NCBI GenBank assembly: GCA_002496905.1
Contig: DALV01000057.1
Span: 1 to 9,191 of the forward strand
Reading direction: 5' to 3'
Source of the DNA: Euryarchaeota archaeon UBA105
GTDB taxonomy: Archaea; Thermoplasmatota; Poseidoniia; Poseidoniales; Thalassarchaeaceae
DNA: 9,191 bases
The notes beneath the pieces were generated by a model. It was not told the DNA's origin. It saw nothing but the letters and a program-made list of their open reading frames with translations, and searched no databases. Shown piece after piece: positions 1 to 6,713 of the stretch. The position numbers and the translations under genes were made by a program. Each line of letters opens with the position of its first letter. Within the stretch, counting starts at the first letter, position 1.

Positions 1-177
1 ACCATTGGACAGGATGTTAACCAACACATTGTCGATAACATGGCTCTTTCCGATGATTACTTTCTGCACTTCAGTGCTAATCGCTTGTCCGATTGCACCT
101 ACGGCTTCGAGCTTATCACTCAACTTCTTTGAGCCGCCCTTAGGCTTCTTTTTTGTCGCAGCTTTTTCTTCAGTCAT
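1..177 (-). CDS. moxR: MoxR-family AAA+ ATPase, N-terminal fragment (cut by window edge)
   Basis: Only the first 59 codons are present; the gene continues past position 1. The product starts MTEEKAATKKKPKGG, a Lys-rich low-complexity leader. It then has a helical segment ending VIIGKSHVIDNVLVNILSNG, which matches the conserved region just before the Walker A motif of MoxR ATPases (family pattern: ...VIxGxxxVIDxVLVxILxxGHVLLEGVPG). The Walker A and B motifs lie outside the window. MoxR proteins are cytoplasmic AAA+ chaperones that usually act with von Willebrand/DUF58 partners in folding or activating complexes. The ATG at 177-175 is preceded by GGAG (189-186) at 8-nt spacing, which fixes the start. 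It lies 26 nt after the DUF4350 gene, so the two are very likely co-transcribed. That pairing is common in bacteria and archaea and supports the call. Confidence 0.85.
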   Translation of the reverse strand, partial: MTEEKAATKKKPKGGSKKLSDKLEAVGAIGQAISTEVQKVIIGKSHVIDNVLVNILSNG

Positions 178-203
178 TTTTTTCTCTCCATTTTCTGTTT
201 GTT

Positions 204-1805
204 TCAGTTTTTACCCCAGCGTCTTATCGCCACCATTAGTTGACGTAATTCTTGGGGAGTATATTTTCTGCTTTGGCTATATGCCAGTTCAACGAGCCTT
301 GGATCTCCAATCATCGTTTGAACCTCAGCTGGCGGTTTAATCGCCATCTGATCTCTAGTTAGGTCGTGATGAACTCTAACTTTAGTGAACAGTGCTTTTT
401 GTACTCTTTCTCGATAGGAACTAGGGTCCAATTTATGCGGTCGTTCTTTGAATCTAGTAAGGTCAAAAATATGACGCCAGTTTTCTTTTTCAGGAACTAC
501 CATCATCGCAACTAGCAATAGCAATCCAACATTTAGAACAACCAGCCACTTGAGGAATGTATTCGAAGTCAAGAGTACAACAGTACCCATTGTTTCTACA
601 AATGGAGCGGATATGATTCCAGTAACGTGTCGACTTTCATCAAAGACAATTTGGAATTCGCTTTTGTCATCCCGAATAGATTTAGCCAATTTCGGGTTAT
701 CATGCTCCATCATATCATCAATAAGCAGGGAGAAGTATTGTTCGTTACCTTGCCAATATGTCTCTCTTATTGTGTTTAACCAGCAGTTATTGGCTTGCTG
801 TTCGCAGGAAGAGCTCATGTCGTTTTCGAGCGCAACATCAAGGCTCCACAATCTGTTTGAGAAAGCCTCTTCATCGGATACAAAGACGATGCTACCTGTA
901 ACTTGTAGTTCCCTAGTATTTCCACCTACCAATCCGCCGGAACCCGCGCTAACCTTGTCAAAGGTGGTAATTCCTGGGTAATCGATTCGGATGATTAAGG
1001 ATAAATCTCCAGGTGCTGGGTTTCTTTGGTCATCTGCAAGTCCGTTACCTTGTACATCGATAAACGCAGATGGCGATGCGGTTGAAAGAATCTTAACTTG
1101 TCTTTGATTTTCTGATGCTTGACTCGGGTCATCTTCAGGAAGTGGTTCGAATTTCATACCAGTAGGGGAACGGAACATAACAGGAAGTCTACAATTTTCT
1201 CTATTCTCTTCCAAGACATCGGTATCAATACAGCCTTGTCTTAGGTACGAAGGTGGCATATCGTTGACATCTTCTGAAACCGCCGCAAGGCCCCATACGT
1301 TTAGCCAAGAGCCATCGGTTGGTTGACCATCTTCATATTCCATCCAGAACTGATTCTCGTCGTTAAGTGGGGAATCAAAGAAAGTAACGCCAAATTTTTC
1401 AGCCAATCGATTTGCATTTGTTCCATCAGCAGCGACGATAACCTTGCCTCCATTTTTGGTTACAAAGTCGTAAATTGCTTCTGCTTCAGTTTCAGCGATT
1501 GGCTTCTCTGGACCAATAATCATCAATGCTGTTCGATGAGGATCTCTCCAATCATTTACAAGCATTGGAGTAGACATTGTATTCGCGATAAAATAGCCTT
1601 CATCGGTAGCCATTGTATCTCGCATATCAGTGACTTGTGCGAGTGAACTAATCTCTCCTCCTTCGCCTTCAGTGTAGGCGGAATAGTAGGTTGACTTTCC
1701 TGCAACGAAAATCATTGGTAGAATTAACAGAAGTACCATTGTGGTGGCGACGGAGCCAACCACCATTCTAGTGAAATTAGCCTCTTCTGATTTATCTTCA
1801 GTCAC
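204..1805 (-). CDS. DUF4350 domain membrane protein, MoxR-operon partner
   Basis: 533 aa. Visible layout: a short cytoplasmic N-terminus; a first membrane segment at about 14-36 (VVGSVATTMVLLLILPMIFV); a large external region at about 37-400; a second membrane segment at about 405-437; and a basic C-terminal cytoplasmic tail (438-533). Residues about 75-150 (MLVNDWRDPHRTALMIIGPE, then AEAIYDFVTKNGGKVIVAADG) fit the GATase-like core of DUF4350. Four Cys (192, 205, 334, 341) in the external part could form disulfides. Function is unknown. DUF4350 proteins are usually encoded with MoxR and DUF58 genes, and moxR follows here after 26 nt. The start is GTG at 1805 with an SD-like GGAAGGG just upstream (1819-1813). 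The next in-frame ATG is at 1766, inside the N-terminal segment just before the first TM helix, so it is a weaker choice. Confidence 0.8.
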   Translation of the reverse strand: MTEDKSEEANFTRMVVGSVATTMVLLLILPMIFVAGKSTYYSAYTEGEGGEISSLAQVTDMRDTMATDEGYFIANTMSTPMLVNDWRDPHRTALMIIGPEKPIAETEAEAIYDFVTKNGGKVIVAADGTNANRLAEKFGVTFFDSPLNDENQFWMEYEDGQPTDGSWLNVWGLAAVSEDVNDMPPSYLRQGCIDTDVLEENRENCRLPVMFRSPTGMKFEPLPEDDPSQASENQRQVKILSTASPSAFIDVQGNGLADDQRNPAPGDLSLIIRIDYPGITTFDKVSAGSGGLVGGNTRELQVTGSIVFVSDEEAFSNRLWSLDVALENDMSSSCEQQANNCWLNTIRETYWQGNEQYFSLLIDDMMEHDNPKLAKSIRDDKSEFQIVFDESRHVTGIISAPFVETMGTVVLLTSNTFLKWLVVLNVGLLLLVAMMVVPEKENWRHIFDLTRFKERPHKLDPSSYRERVQKALFTKVRVHHDLTRDQMAIKPPAEVQTMIGDPRLVELAYSQSRKYTPQELRQLMVAIRRWGKN

Positions 1806-1902
1806 AATTATTCCCTTCCATTCAAAGATTTAGCATAGGCTAGGCACACCCACGCTTCTTGGCGAACCTCATTCCACAGATATATGTTGTTGATTACAGG
1901 GC

Positions 1903-1919
1903 ACCATTACTATGGTAAT
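1903..1919. repeat. Overlapping short inverted repeats (candidate operator)
   Basis: The sequence ACCATTACTATGGTAAT contains two interleaved 5-bp inverted repeats: ACCAT (1903-1907) with ATGGT (1912-1916), and ATTAC (1906-1910) with GTAAT (1915-1919). It lies upstream of the DUF4350 gene, just upstream of the proposed TATA element. It could be a dimeric regulator site, but sites this short also occur by chance. Confidence 0.3.
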
Positions 1920-1934
1920 TTTGCATGGTCTGAT

Positions 1935-1947
1935 GTGCATATTGCAC
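1935..1947. repeat. Perfect 5-3-5 palindrome GTGCA-TAT-TGCAC
   Basis: GTGCA (1935-1939) and TGCAC (1943-1947) are perfect inverted repeats around TAT. The site sits in the intergenic region about 130 bp before the DUF4350 start and about 50 bp after the stop of the upstream surface-protein gene. The size and symmetry fit a HTH dimer operator. Direction of action and cognate protein are unknown. Confidence 0.3.
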
Positions 1948-1980
1948 TATTCCAGTGAGTTGATTTTGACGATGAAATCA

Positions 1981-1995
1981 GAAAAAAAGAAAACT
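1981..1995 (-). terminator. T-rich archaeal-type terminator after the surface-protein gene
   Basis: Immediately after the TAA stop (2001-1999), the minus strand reads CAGTTTTCTTTTTTTC, with runs of four and seven T. There is no GC-rich hairpin in front of it. That fits archaeal intrinsic termination at oligo-T tracts and marks the likely 3' end of the molybdenum-hydroxylase unit. Confidence 0.5.
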
Positions 1996-1998
1996 GAA

Positions 1999-2940
1999 TT
2001 ATTGTATTCTTCTAGCATTAACAAATAGTGCGCCAATTAGCGAACAAAGAATGACAATTATCCCGGGAGCAGGGAGATTTGAGGTGACCACTTCTACAGG
2101 GTCTTCATCATCATCTGGATCATCAGGATCTTGGTTATTTGTTGGTGGCTGTTCAACGGTTATTCGTGTATAGTCTGTTGAAAGCTGACTCCCGTCTGCA
2201 CCATCTGAAGCAACAGTAACTTCTACTCGACAATTCCGTTGAGGATGACTTTCTGATGCAGTTACTTTGAGGTCTGCAGTAGTCTTGCCTCCCTTCTCAA
2301 TGTTCCTTGTAAGTAAGGCATCGAGTCCGGAGTCAGTAGTCATCAAAGGGCAGTCGTCAGTGACTTCTAATTCGCGAACTTTGTCTCTAGAATTCCCTTC
2401 GTTTGTAACAGTGACTTTGAGGATTGCATCTGTTCCTGAATTCATGGGTCCAACAGGATCAGCAATTTCCACATTCAGCAAGAAAATTTCAGGGATTTCT
2501 AAGTCGCCAATTTTTTCTTGACTTTCAGGAATTAAAACAGGCATTCCATTCCTCTCTTGCAAATTAGCAGTAATTGTGAAGGATTCTATTTTGCCAGCAT
2601 CGATTTCGTATACATCGATACCTCTAACCATGATTGTGAATGAATCGTTATTTCCAGGCTCTATCGTCGCATCTTCGGGAGCGCCGATAATTTCTGCATC
2701 AAAAGGAAATTCGTACTCAAAAGCAACCTTTACAGAGAGCAGACCTTGATTATCAACAAACATTGTAATCGAAGCCATGCCTGCCTCGGAAACTACGAAT
2801 GGGTTACTATCGTCTTCATCTGGATATTCAATACCTAGTTCCCAATTTCCTAGAGACGGTTCGGGTTGAGCCATTGAGTTTGGAATTGTTGCAATAATTA
2901 TTGCAGTGATTAGAAAAACCGGTATAATTCCTCTGCTCAA
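1999..2940 (-). CDS. Secreted Ig-like surface protein with CTERM-type C-terminal anchor
   Basis: 313 aa from the chosen start. A signal peptide is clear: basic MSRG, hydrophobic core IIPVFLITAIIIATI, and a likely cleavage after NSMA (residue 24). The mature part is beta-rich with two Ig/CARDB/NEW3-like units at about 30-155 and 160-265, marked by phrases such as FVDNQGLLSVKVAFEYEFP and ILKVTVTNEGNSRDK. An acidic linker rich in Asp, Pro and Glu (about 267-285) leads to LPAPG (289-293), a hydrophobic helix, and the final ARRIQ. This motif/helix/basic-end layout resembles archaeosortase- or sortase-like sorting tails. The start is taken as TTG (2940-2938), which overlaps the FAD subunit's TGA stop as TTGA and follows a strong SD, GGAGGGAGG (2952-2944). 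Longer reading frames to 3021 would put 27 odd residues before the signal peptide. Ligand and function are unknown. Confidence 0.75.
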   Translation of the reverse strand: MSRGIIPVFLITAIIIATIPNSMAQPEPSLGNWELGIEYPDEDDSNPFVVSEAGMASITMFVDNQGLLSVKVAFEYEFPFDAEIIGAPEDATIEPGNNDSFTIMVRGIDVYEIDAGKIESFTITANLQERNGMPVLIPESQEKIGDLEIPEIFLLNVEIADPVGPMNSGTDAILKVTVTNEGNSRDKVRELEVTDDCPLMTTDSGLDALLTRNIEKGGKTTADLKVTASESHPQRNCRVEVTVASDGADGSQLSTDYTRITVEQPPTNNQDPDDPDDDEDPVEVVTSNLPAPGIIVILCSLIGALFVNARRIQ

Positions 2941-3926
2941 GAACCTCCCTCCATTAATCCCGCGCAGGCCCGTCGTGTTAACACCTTCACCATCTTTCTT
3001 CTGTAAGAAGGTGAGAACCATGTATTTTGAACTGGCTTCACAGCTTTTCTAATCGATTCTGATAACTCGTTAATTGATTCAGCGCCGGACCATCCATCCA
3101 GACACTCGGCAACCTGTGTTGTATGAAGCATTGGAATCGACTCCAGCCCTGTAGTCGCCACTCTAAGTTGACTCGGTTTTGCCGATCCGTTTTTCTTCCA
3201 TAGCGCTGCAACTCCTGCTTCAGGGAAATCCCATGATTCTCGTTGTCGTAATTTCTGGTAATCTCCTTGCCATTCCGCAACATCTTCGGGAAGTGTAAGG
3301 TGAGTCACTAATTCTCCAGTTTGAAGTACATTCCTAGTCATCCCATCAAGTTGGAAGAATTCGCTAAGTGCCATAGAGCGGGTGCCATTTGGTCCAGCGA
3401 GGTGTATCGTCGCTCCAAGACACATTAGTACAGGGGCGAGATCAGCTTGGTAGGTGGCCACACAGAGTGTGTTTTGATTTGGAATCACTCTGCAATCTGC
3501 TTCTGTTCCACAATCACATTTGTGGCACCAATCTATGGATTCTCTCCATTGTTCTGTTTGATTGAACCAATAACACCGAGTATCAAGGCAAATATTACCA
3601 CCTACTGTTCCAGAACGCCTGACCATTATACTAGCCACAGTATCTGCAGCTTTGGCAAGAACTGGATGGGTAGCGCTTGATTGGACTAGGTCTTGAAGCC
3701 GTACCATAGCTCCAATGTGCGTCTCATTGAGTTCCGTTAATTCACTTATCTTCGCAAGAGAAATTACATTTGCCTTGACGTTAAGATGCCATTTGTAATT
3801 TGGAAGTAAGTCAGTTCCTCCAGCAACCCAATCAAATTCTTGCTTTTTGGAAGTCAAATCGCCAGCAATCAAAATTGCCTCCTCGAGGCTAGTTGGAGTA
3901 TGTAATTGGAACGGAGGCATACGCAT
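2937..3926 (-). CDS. FAD-binding subunit of molybdenum hydroxylase, HCR beta-like with [4Fe-4S] insertion
   Basis: 329 aa. The FAD domain is shown by AGGTDLLP (35-42) and SGTVGGN (105-111), the two pyrophosphate/flavin-binding loops of the CoxM/XdhB/HcrB family. The C-terminal CO-dehydrogenase flavoprotein domain covers about 222-325 (YQKLRQRESWDFPEAGVAAL and onward). Between them, NICLDTRCYWFNQTEQWR opens a Cys-rich stretch with Cys at 113, 118, 134, 137, 139, 145 and 155. In HcrB of 4-hydroxybenzoyl-CoA reductase, a similar insertion binds a [4Fe-4S] cluster. Here Cys118, 134, 145 and 155 are the best counterparts, and the 118-to-134 spacing of 16 equals that recalled for HcrB. The subunit would pass electrons between FAD and a low-potential partner. 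ATG at 3926 overlaps the TGA of the catalytic subunit gene by 1 nt (TGATG), with GAGGTGA as SD. Simple CoxM or XdhB subunits lack the insertion. Confidence 0.88.
   Translation of the reverse strand: MRMPPFQLHTPTSLEEAILIAGDLTSKKQEFDWVAGGTDLLPNYKWHLNVKANVISLAKISELTELNETHIGAMVRLQDLVQSSATHPVLAKAADTVASIMVRRSGTVGGNICLDTRCYWFNQTEQWRESIDWCHKCDCGTEADCRVIPNQNTLCVATYQADLAPVLMCLGATIHLAGPNGTRSMALSEFFQLDGMTRNVLQTGELVTHLTLPEDVAEWQGDYQKLRQRESWDFPEAGVAALWKKNGSAKPSQLRVATTGLESIPMLHTTQVAECLDGWSGAESINELSESIRKAVKPVQNTWFSPSYRRKMVKVLTRRACAGLMEGGS
2944..2952 (-). promoter_or_regulatory. Strong Shine-Dalgarno site deciding the TTG start of the surface protein
   Basis: The minus strand reads GGAGGGAGG, then TTC, then TTG. 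The site lies inside the last codons of the FAD subunit gene, which indicates translational coupling and selects the TTG at 2940 over upstream starts. Confidence 0.6.
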
Positions 3927-6709
3927 CAGGAATCACCTCGGTGTCTTCTTTCTGTATGCTTCCAAGCACTACCTGCTAAGCGAGGGTCAGCCAGATATTC
4001 TTCAGACGGAATAACATTTACCGCCCATTTTTCATCGACTTCATCAGGGGGTGTTGTGGGGTCTAATCCAAACAATGCTCCGTTGTGGTATGGTTCTCTA
4101 TTTTCGTTATGCCGTCGATCTAGATCGCGCTTTGCATGCTCTGTTGCTCTATTCGATAGCACAGATTGGAGTTCAGAATGTTCTAGTCGCGGGCTGGGTA
4201 ATTCTAACGGGTCATCTACTCCTTCAGCCTTACATTTTCTTTCGATGAGTCTTAGTAATCTGTCAGGAGTAATTGGTAATTCAGCGGTCCTAACTCCAAT
4301 TGCATCGTAAACCGCATTACAAACTGCGGGTAGGATAGGAAGAAGTGGGCCTTCTCCTGCTTCCTTGGCACCGAATGGCCCTTCTGGGTCATTAGATTCG
4401 ACAATTATTGGAAAGACATCAGGCATTTCATGTACACTTGGAATCTTGTAATCCAATAAGTCAGGATTCATCAAATGTCCACTTCGACCATACTTCATTT
4501 CTTCACTCAAAACTTGCCCCATCCCCATATGGCATGAGCCGATTATCTGTCCCTTGACTGCCAGCGGATTCAGTGCCTTACCACAATCGTGAGCAGCCCA
4601 AACTTTGTCGACTTTTGTCTGACCGGTTTCAACATCTACAGAAACTTCTGCAACATAGGCAGAGAAGGAATATGCAGGTGCTAATCCAGCGGCTGCACCT
4701 TTGTGAGTACGACCCATAGGAGGGGTTCTGTATGCACCTGATGCCACTAGGGCTCCACGGTCTTCTTGCGCTTTGTGAAGGGCTTCGAGGTATGATACAC
4801 CTACAGCAGGGTCATTTTTTGCAAAAATACGGCGGTCGCCAATGACTAATTTTTCCCGCTCCGCCCCGGTGATTTCAACCGTCGCATCGAGTAATTCATC
4901 GCGAATTTGCATTGCTGCTGAAATCGCTGCATTTGCATTCATGAAAGTCACTCTCGAAGAATATGAACCCAGATCGACTGGTGAGGTGTCTGATTCCTTA
5001 GACCGGATTCGAATCAAATCCAGAGGGAGTCCCAAAACTTCAGCCACGGATTGAGCGACTACTGTATCTGATCCTTGGCCGATGTCAGCCGCACCTGTGT
5101 GGACTGTTACACCTCCATCCATGTCGATTTTTAGATGGACTGTTGCATGTGGGAATTTATTCGGGTCCCAATGAATAGGTAATCCTGAACCCGAGATAAA
5201 GAATCCACAGCCAATTCCAATTCCCTTTCCTAGTGGCATTTTTCTAAATTTCTTATCCCAGCCACTTTCCTGCTTGACTCTCTCTAAACATTCTCGCATT
5301 CCTATACTTGTTACCCTGAATCCAGTTATTGTAGCGGAATGCGGGGGTAGTAAATTGGCTAGTCTGAGGTCAATAGGGTCAACAGATAATTGCTCTGCTA
5401 AATCATCTAATCCTGTCTCTACCGCACAACGAGAATTTACAGCCCCATGACCTCGCATGGCTCCGCTTGCCGGCTTATTGGTCCATACTCTAGCACCAGT
5501 ATAATGGAAGGCTCCAATTTCATAGGGGGCAGTATGTAGAACTCCGTTGTAGTAGGTGGTTACGTGTCCGAATGAGGCAAAACCACCGCCGTCAATCAGT
5601 GCATCGGTTTCAATTCCACAAATACGACCTTGTTCGTCTGCATGGAGATTCATTTCGATTCTGGATGGATGGCGACCACGATTGATCCAGTATACTTCCT
5701 CACGGTCGAAAGTAATTCTAACCGGTCGGCCGGACTTCCTTGCCAAAATCGCAGAGCACATCTCATGAGGAAATGGGTCTGATTTACCTCCAAATCCACC
5801 TCCGACAAAGGTTCTGTAAACGTTGATTTGATGCATCGGAATTTCTAGCACATCAGCTAAGGCACGATGAACATAGTGAGGTACTTGTTGAGGTGTGTAG
5901 AGAGTCAATCTGCCAGAGGGGTCCCAATTTGCCACCACTGCATGAGGTTCTGTTGCAGCATGATTGACTCCAGCGAATAACCAGTTTTCCTTGTGACTTG
6001 CAATCGCATTTTCTTCAATTCCATCAACATCCCCAAATTCCTGGAAAACACGCTTTTGGACGTTAGCATCACCGATGTGATATTTCCCTCGGTCGTGAAT
6101 AGGGTTTTCACTATCTTGTAAACCATCACGCATGTCATGAATAGAATCTAGGATTTCGTATTCCACCTCGATTAAACGTTCAGCTTCCCGTGCCGTCGCC
6201 TCATCTTCTGCTGCAACACATGCAACTAGATCTCCTACATGACGGACTTTTTCCACAGCCATTGCATGTTCATCTTTGGTTACGGGTAAAACGCCGAACT
6301 TATTTTTTGCATCTGCACCAGTTGCAATTGCCACCACTCCTGGAAGTTCAAGAGCCTTGGAAAAATCGATTGATAAAACACGGGCATAATGATGTGGTGA
6401 GCGAATAATTCTACCAATTAGTTCTCCGGGCAACCTGATATCATCTCCATACTGAGCCTGGCCAGTTACCTTCCATTTCCCATCTACCAAGGCAGTTGGT
6501 TTTCCAATAATTTGTCCACTGACTAATTTGTCATGTCTGTGTGAGCCCCATGGTTGGGCTAAGTTCCCACCTTGAGATTCGGGAATCATATTTTGGTCAG
6601 TTGGGCGGGAGAACTGATTTTTCCCACCTGAGCCAGGTTTTGCAAAAGGTAACTTCCCCGGTTGTTGTCTATAACCAACCATTTCATCCTCATTACCATC
6701 TTTTGCCAT
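3926..6709 (-). CDS. Molybdopterin-binding catalytic subunit of molybdenum hydroxylase (xanthine oxidase family, HCR alpha-like)
   Basis: 927 aa. It binds the molybdenum cofactor and carries out hydroxylation or the reverse dehydroxylation. Domains: N-terminal extension (1-62); aldehyde oxidase/xanthine dehydrogenase a/b hammerhead (about 66-190, from GKPTALVDGKWKVTGQAQYG); cofactor-binding domains (about 240-820). Motifs: HAATEPH (250-256), FVGGGFGGK (301-309), SGAMRGHGA (415-423), TGAADIGQGSDT (538-549), DLGSYSSRVT (579-588), and GPFGAKEAGEGP with catalytic Glu786 (codon 4354-4352). The last two resemble HcrA more than CoxL; there is no CoxL-type Cys active-site loop. About 100 charged residues follow the usual family end. 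ATG at 6709 has GGAG nine nt upstream and lies 4 nt after the [2Fe-2S] gene stop; frames extending further upstream would overlap that gene by about 200 nt. Substrate unknown: an aryl-CoA, purine, N-heterocycle or aldehyde is possible. Confidence 0.92.
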   Translation of the reverse strand: MAKDGNEDEMVGYRQQPGKLPFAKPGSGGKNQFSRPTDQNMIPESQGGNLAQPWGSHRHDKLVSGQIIGKPTALVDGKWKVTGQAQYGDDIRLPGELIGRIIRSPHHYARVLSIDFSKALELPGVVAIATGADAKNKFGVLPVTKDEHAMAVEKVRHVGDLVACVAAEDEATAREAERLIEVEYEILDSIHDMRDGLQDSENPIHDRGKYHIGDANVQKRVFQEFGDVDGIEENAIASHKENWLFAGVNHAATEPHAVVANWDPSGRLTLYTPQQVPHYVHRALADVLEIPMHQINVYRTFVGGGFGGKSDPFPHEMCSAILARKSGRPVRITFDREEVYWINRGRHPSRIEMNLHADEQGRICGIETDALIDGGGFASFGHVTTYYNGVLHTAPYEIGAFHYTGARVWTNKPASGAMRGHGAVNSRCAVETGLDDLAEQLSVDPIDLRLANLLPPHSATITGFRVTSIGMRECLERVKQESGWDKKFRKMPLGKGIGIGCGFFISGSGLPIHWDPNKFPHATVHLKIDMDGGVTVHTGAADIGQGSDTVVAQSVAEVLGLPLDLIRIRSKESDTSPVDLGSYSSRVTFMNANAAISAAMQIRDELLDATVEITGAEREKLVIGDRRIFAKNDPAVGVSYLEALHKAQEDRGALVASGAYRTPPMGRTHKGAAAGLAPAYSFSAYVAEVSVDVETGQTKVDKVWAAHDCGKALNPLAVKGQIIGSCHMGMGQVLSEEMKYGRSGHLMNPDLLDYKIPSVHEMPDVFPIIVESNDPEGPFGAKEAGEGPLLPILPAVCNAVYDAIGVRTAELPITPDRLLRLIERKCKAEGVDDPLELPSPRLEHSELQSVLSNRATEHAKRDLDRRHNENREPYHNGALFGLDPTTPPDEVDEKWAVNVIPSEEYLADPRLAGSAWKHTERRHRGDS

Positions 6710-6713
6710 TGAA

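Larger units (their letters stand above)
1806..1998 (-). promoter_or_regulatory. Intergenic region with probable promoter of the DUF4350-moxR operon
   Basis: This 193-bp gap has no plausible gene. It holds the T-run that ends the upstream cluster, two small palindromic sites (1903-1919 and 1935-1947), and an A/T-rich ACATATATCT on the minus strand (1889-1880). That element is placed as an archaeal TATA box about 75 nt before the GTG start, which would give a 5' leader of about 50 nt. The TATA assignment rests on composition and spacing only. Confidence 0.4.

Noticed and set aside
2941..3021. Longer start for the surface protein (27 more residues)
   Set aside because: The extra residues would precede a normal signal peptide and overlap the FAD subunit gene by 85 nt. 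The TTG at 2940 has a strong SD and a standard stop/start overlap.
3906..4310. 134-aa plus-strand frame and the other antisense frames within 3926-6709
   Set aside because: All are antisense to the catalytic subunit gene, which is intact with strong family motifs. None shows a motif of its own.
3926..6709. CoxL-type aerobic carbon monoxide dehydrogenase
   Set aside because: No CoxL active-site Cys loop was seen (form I AYxCSFR). The SGAMRGHGA and GPFGAKEAGEGP motifs and the FAD subunit insertion fit the HCR-like branch instead.
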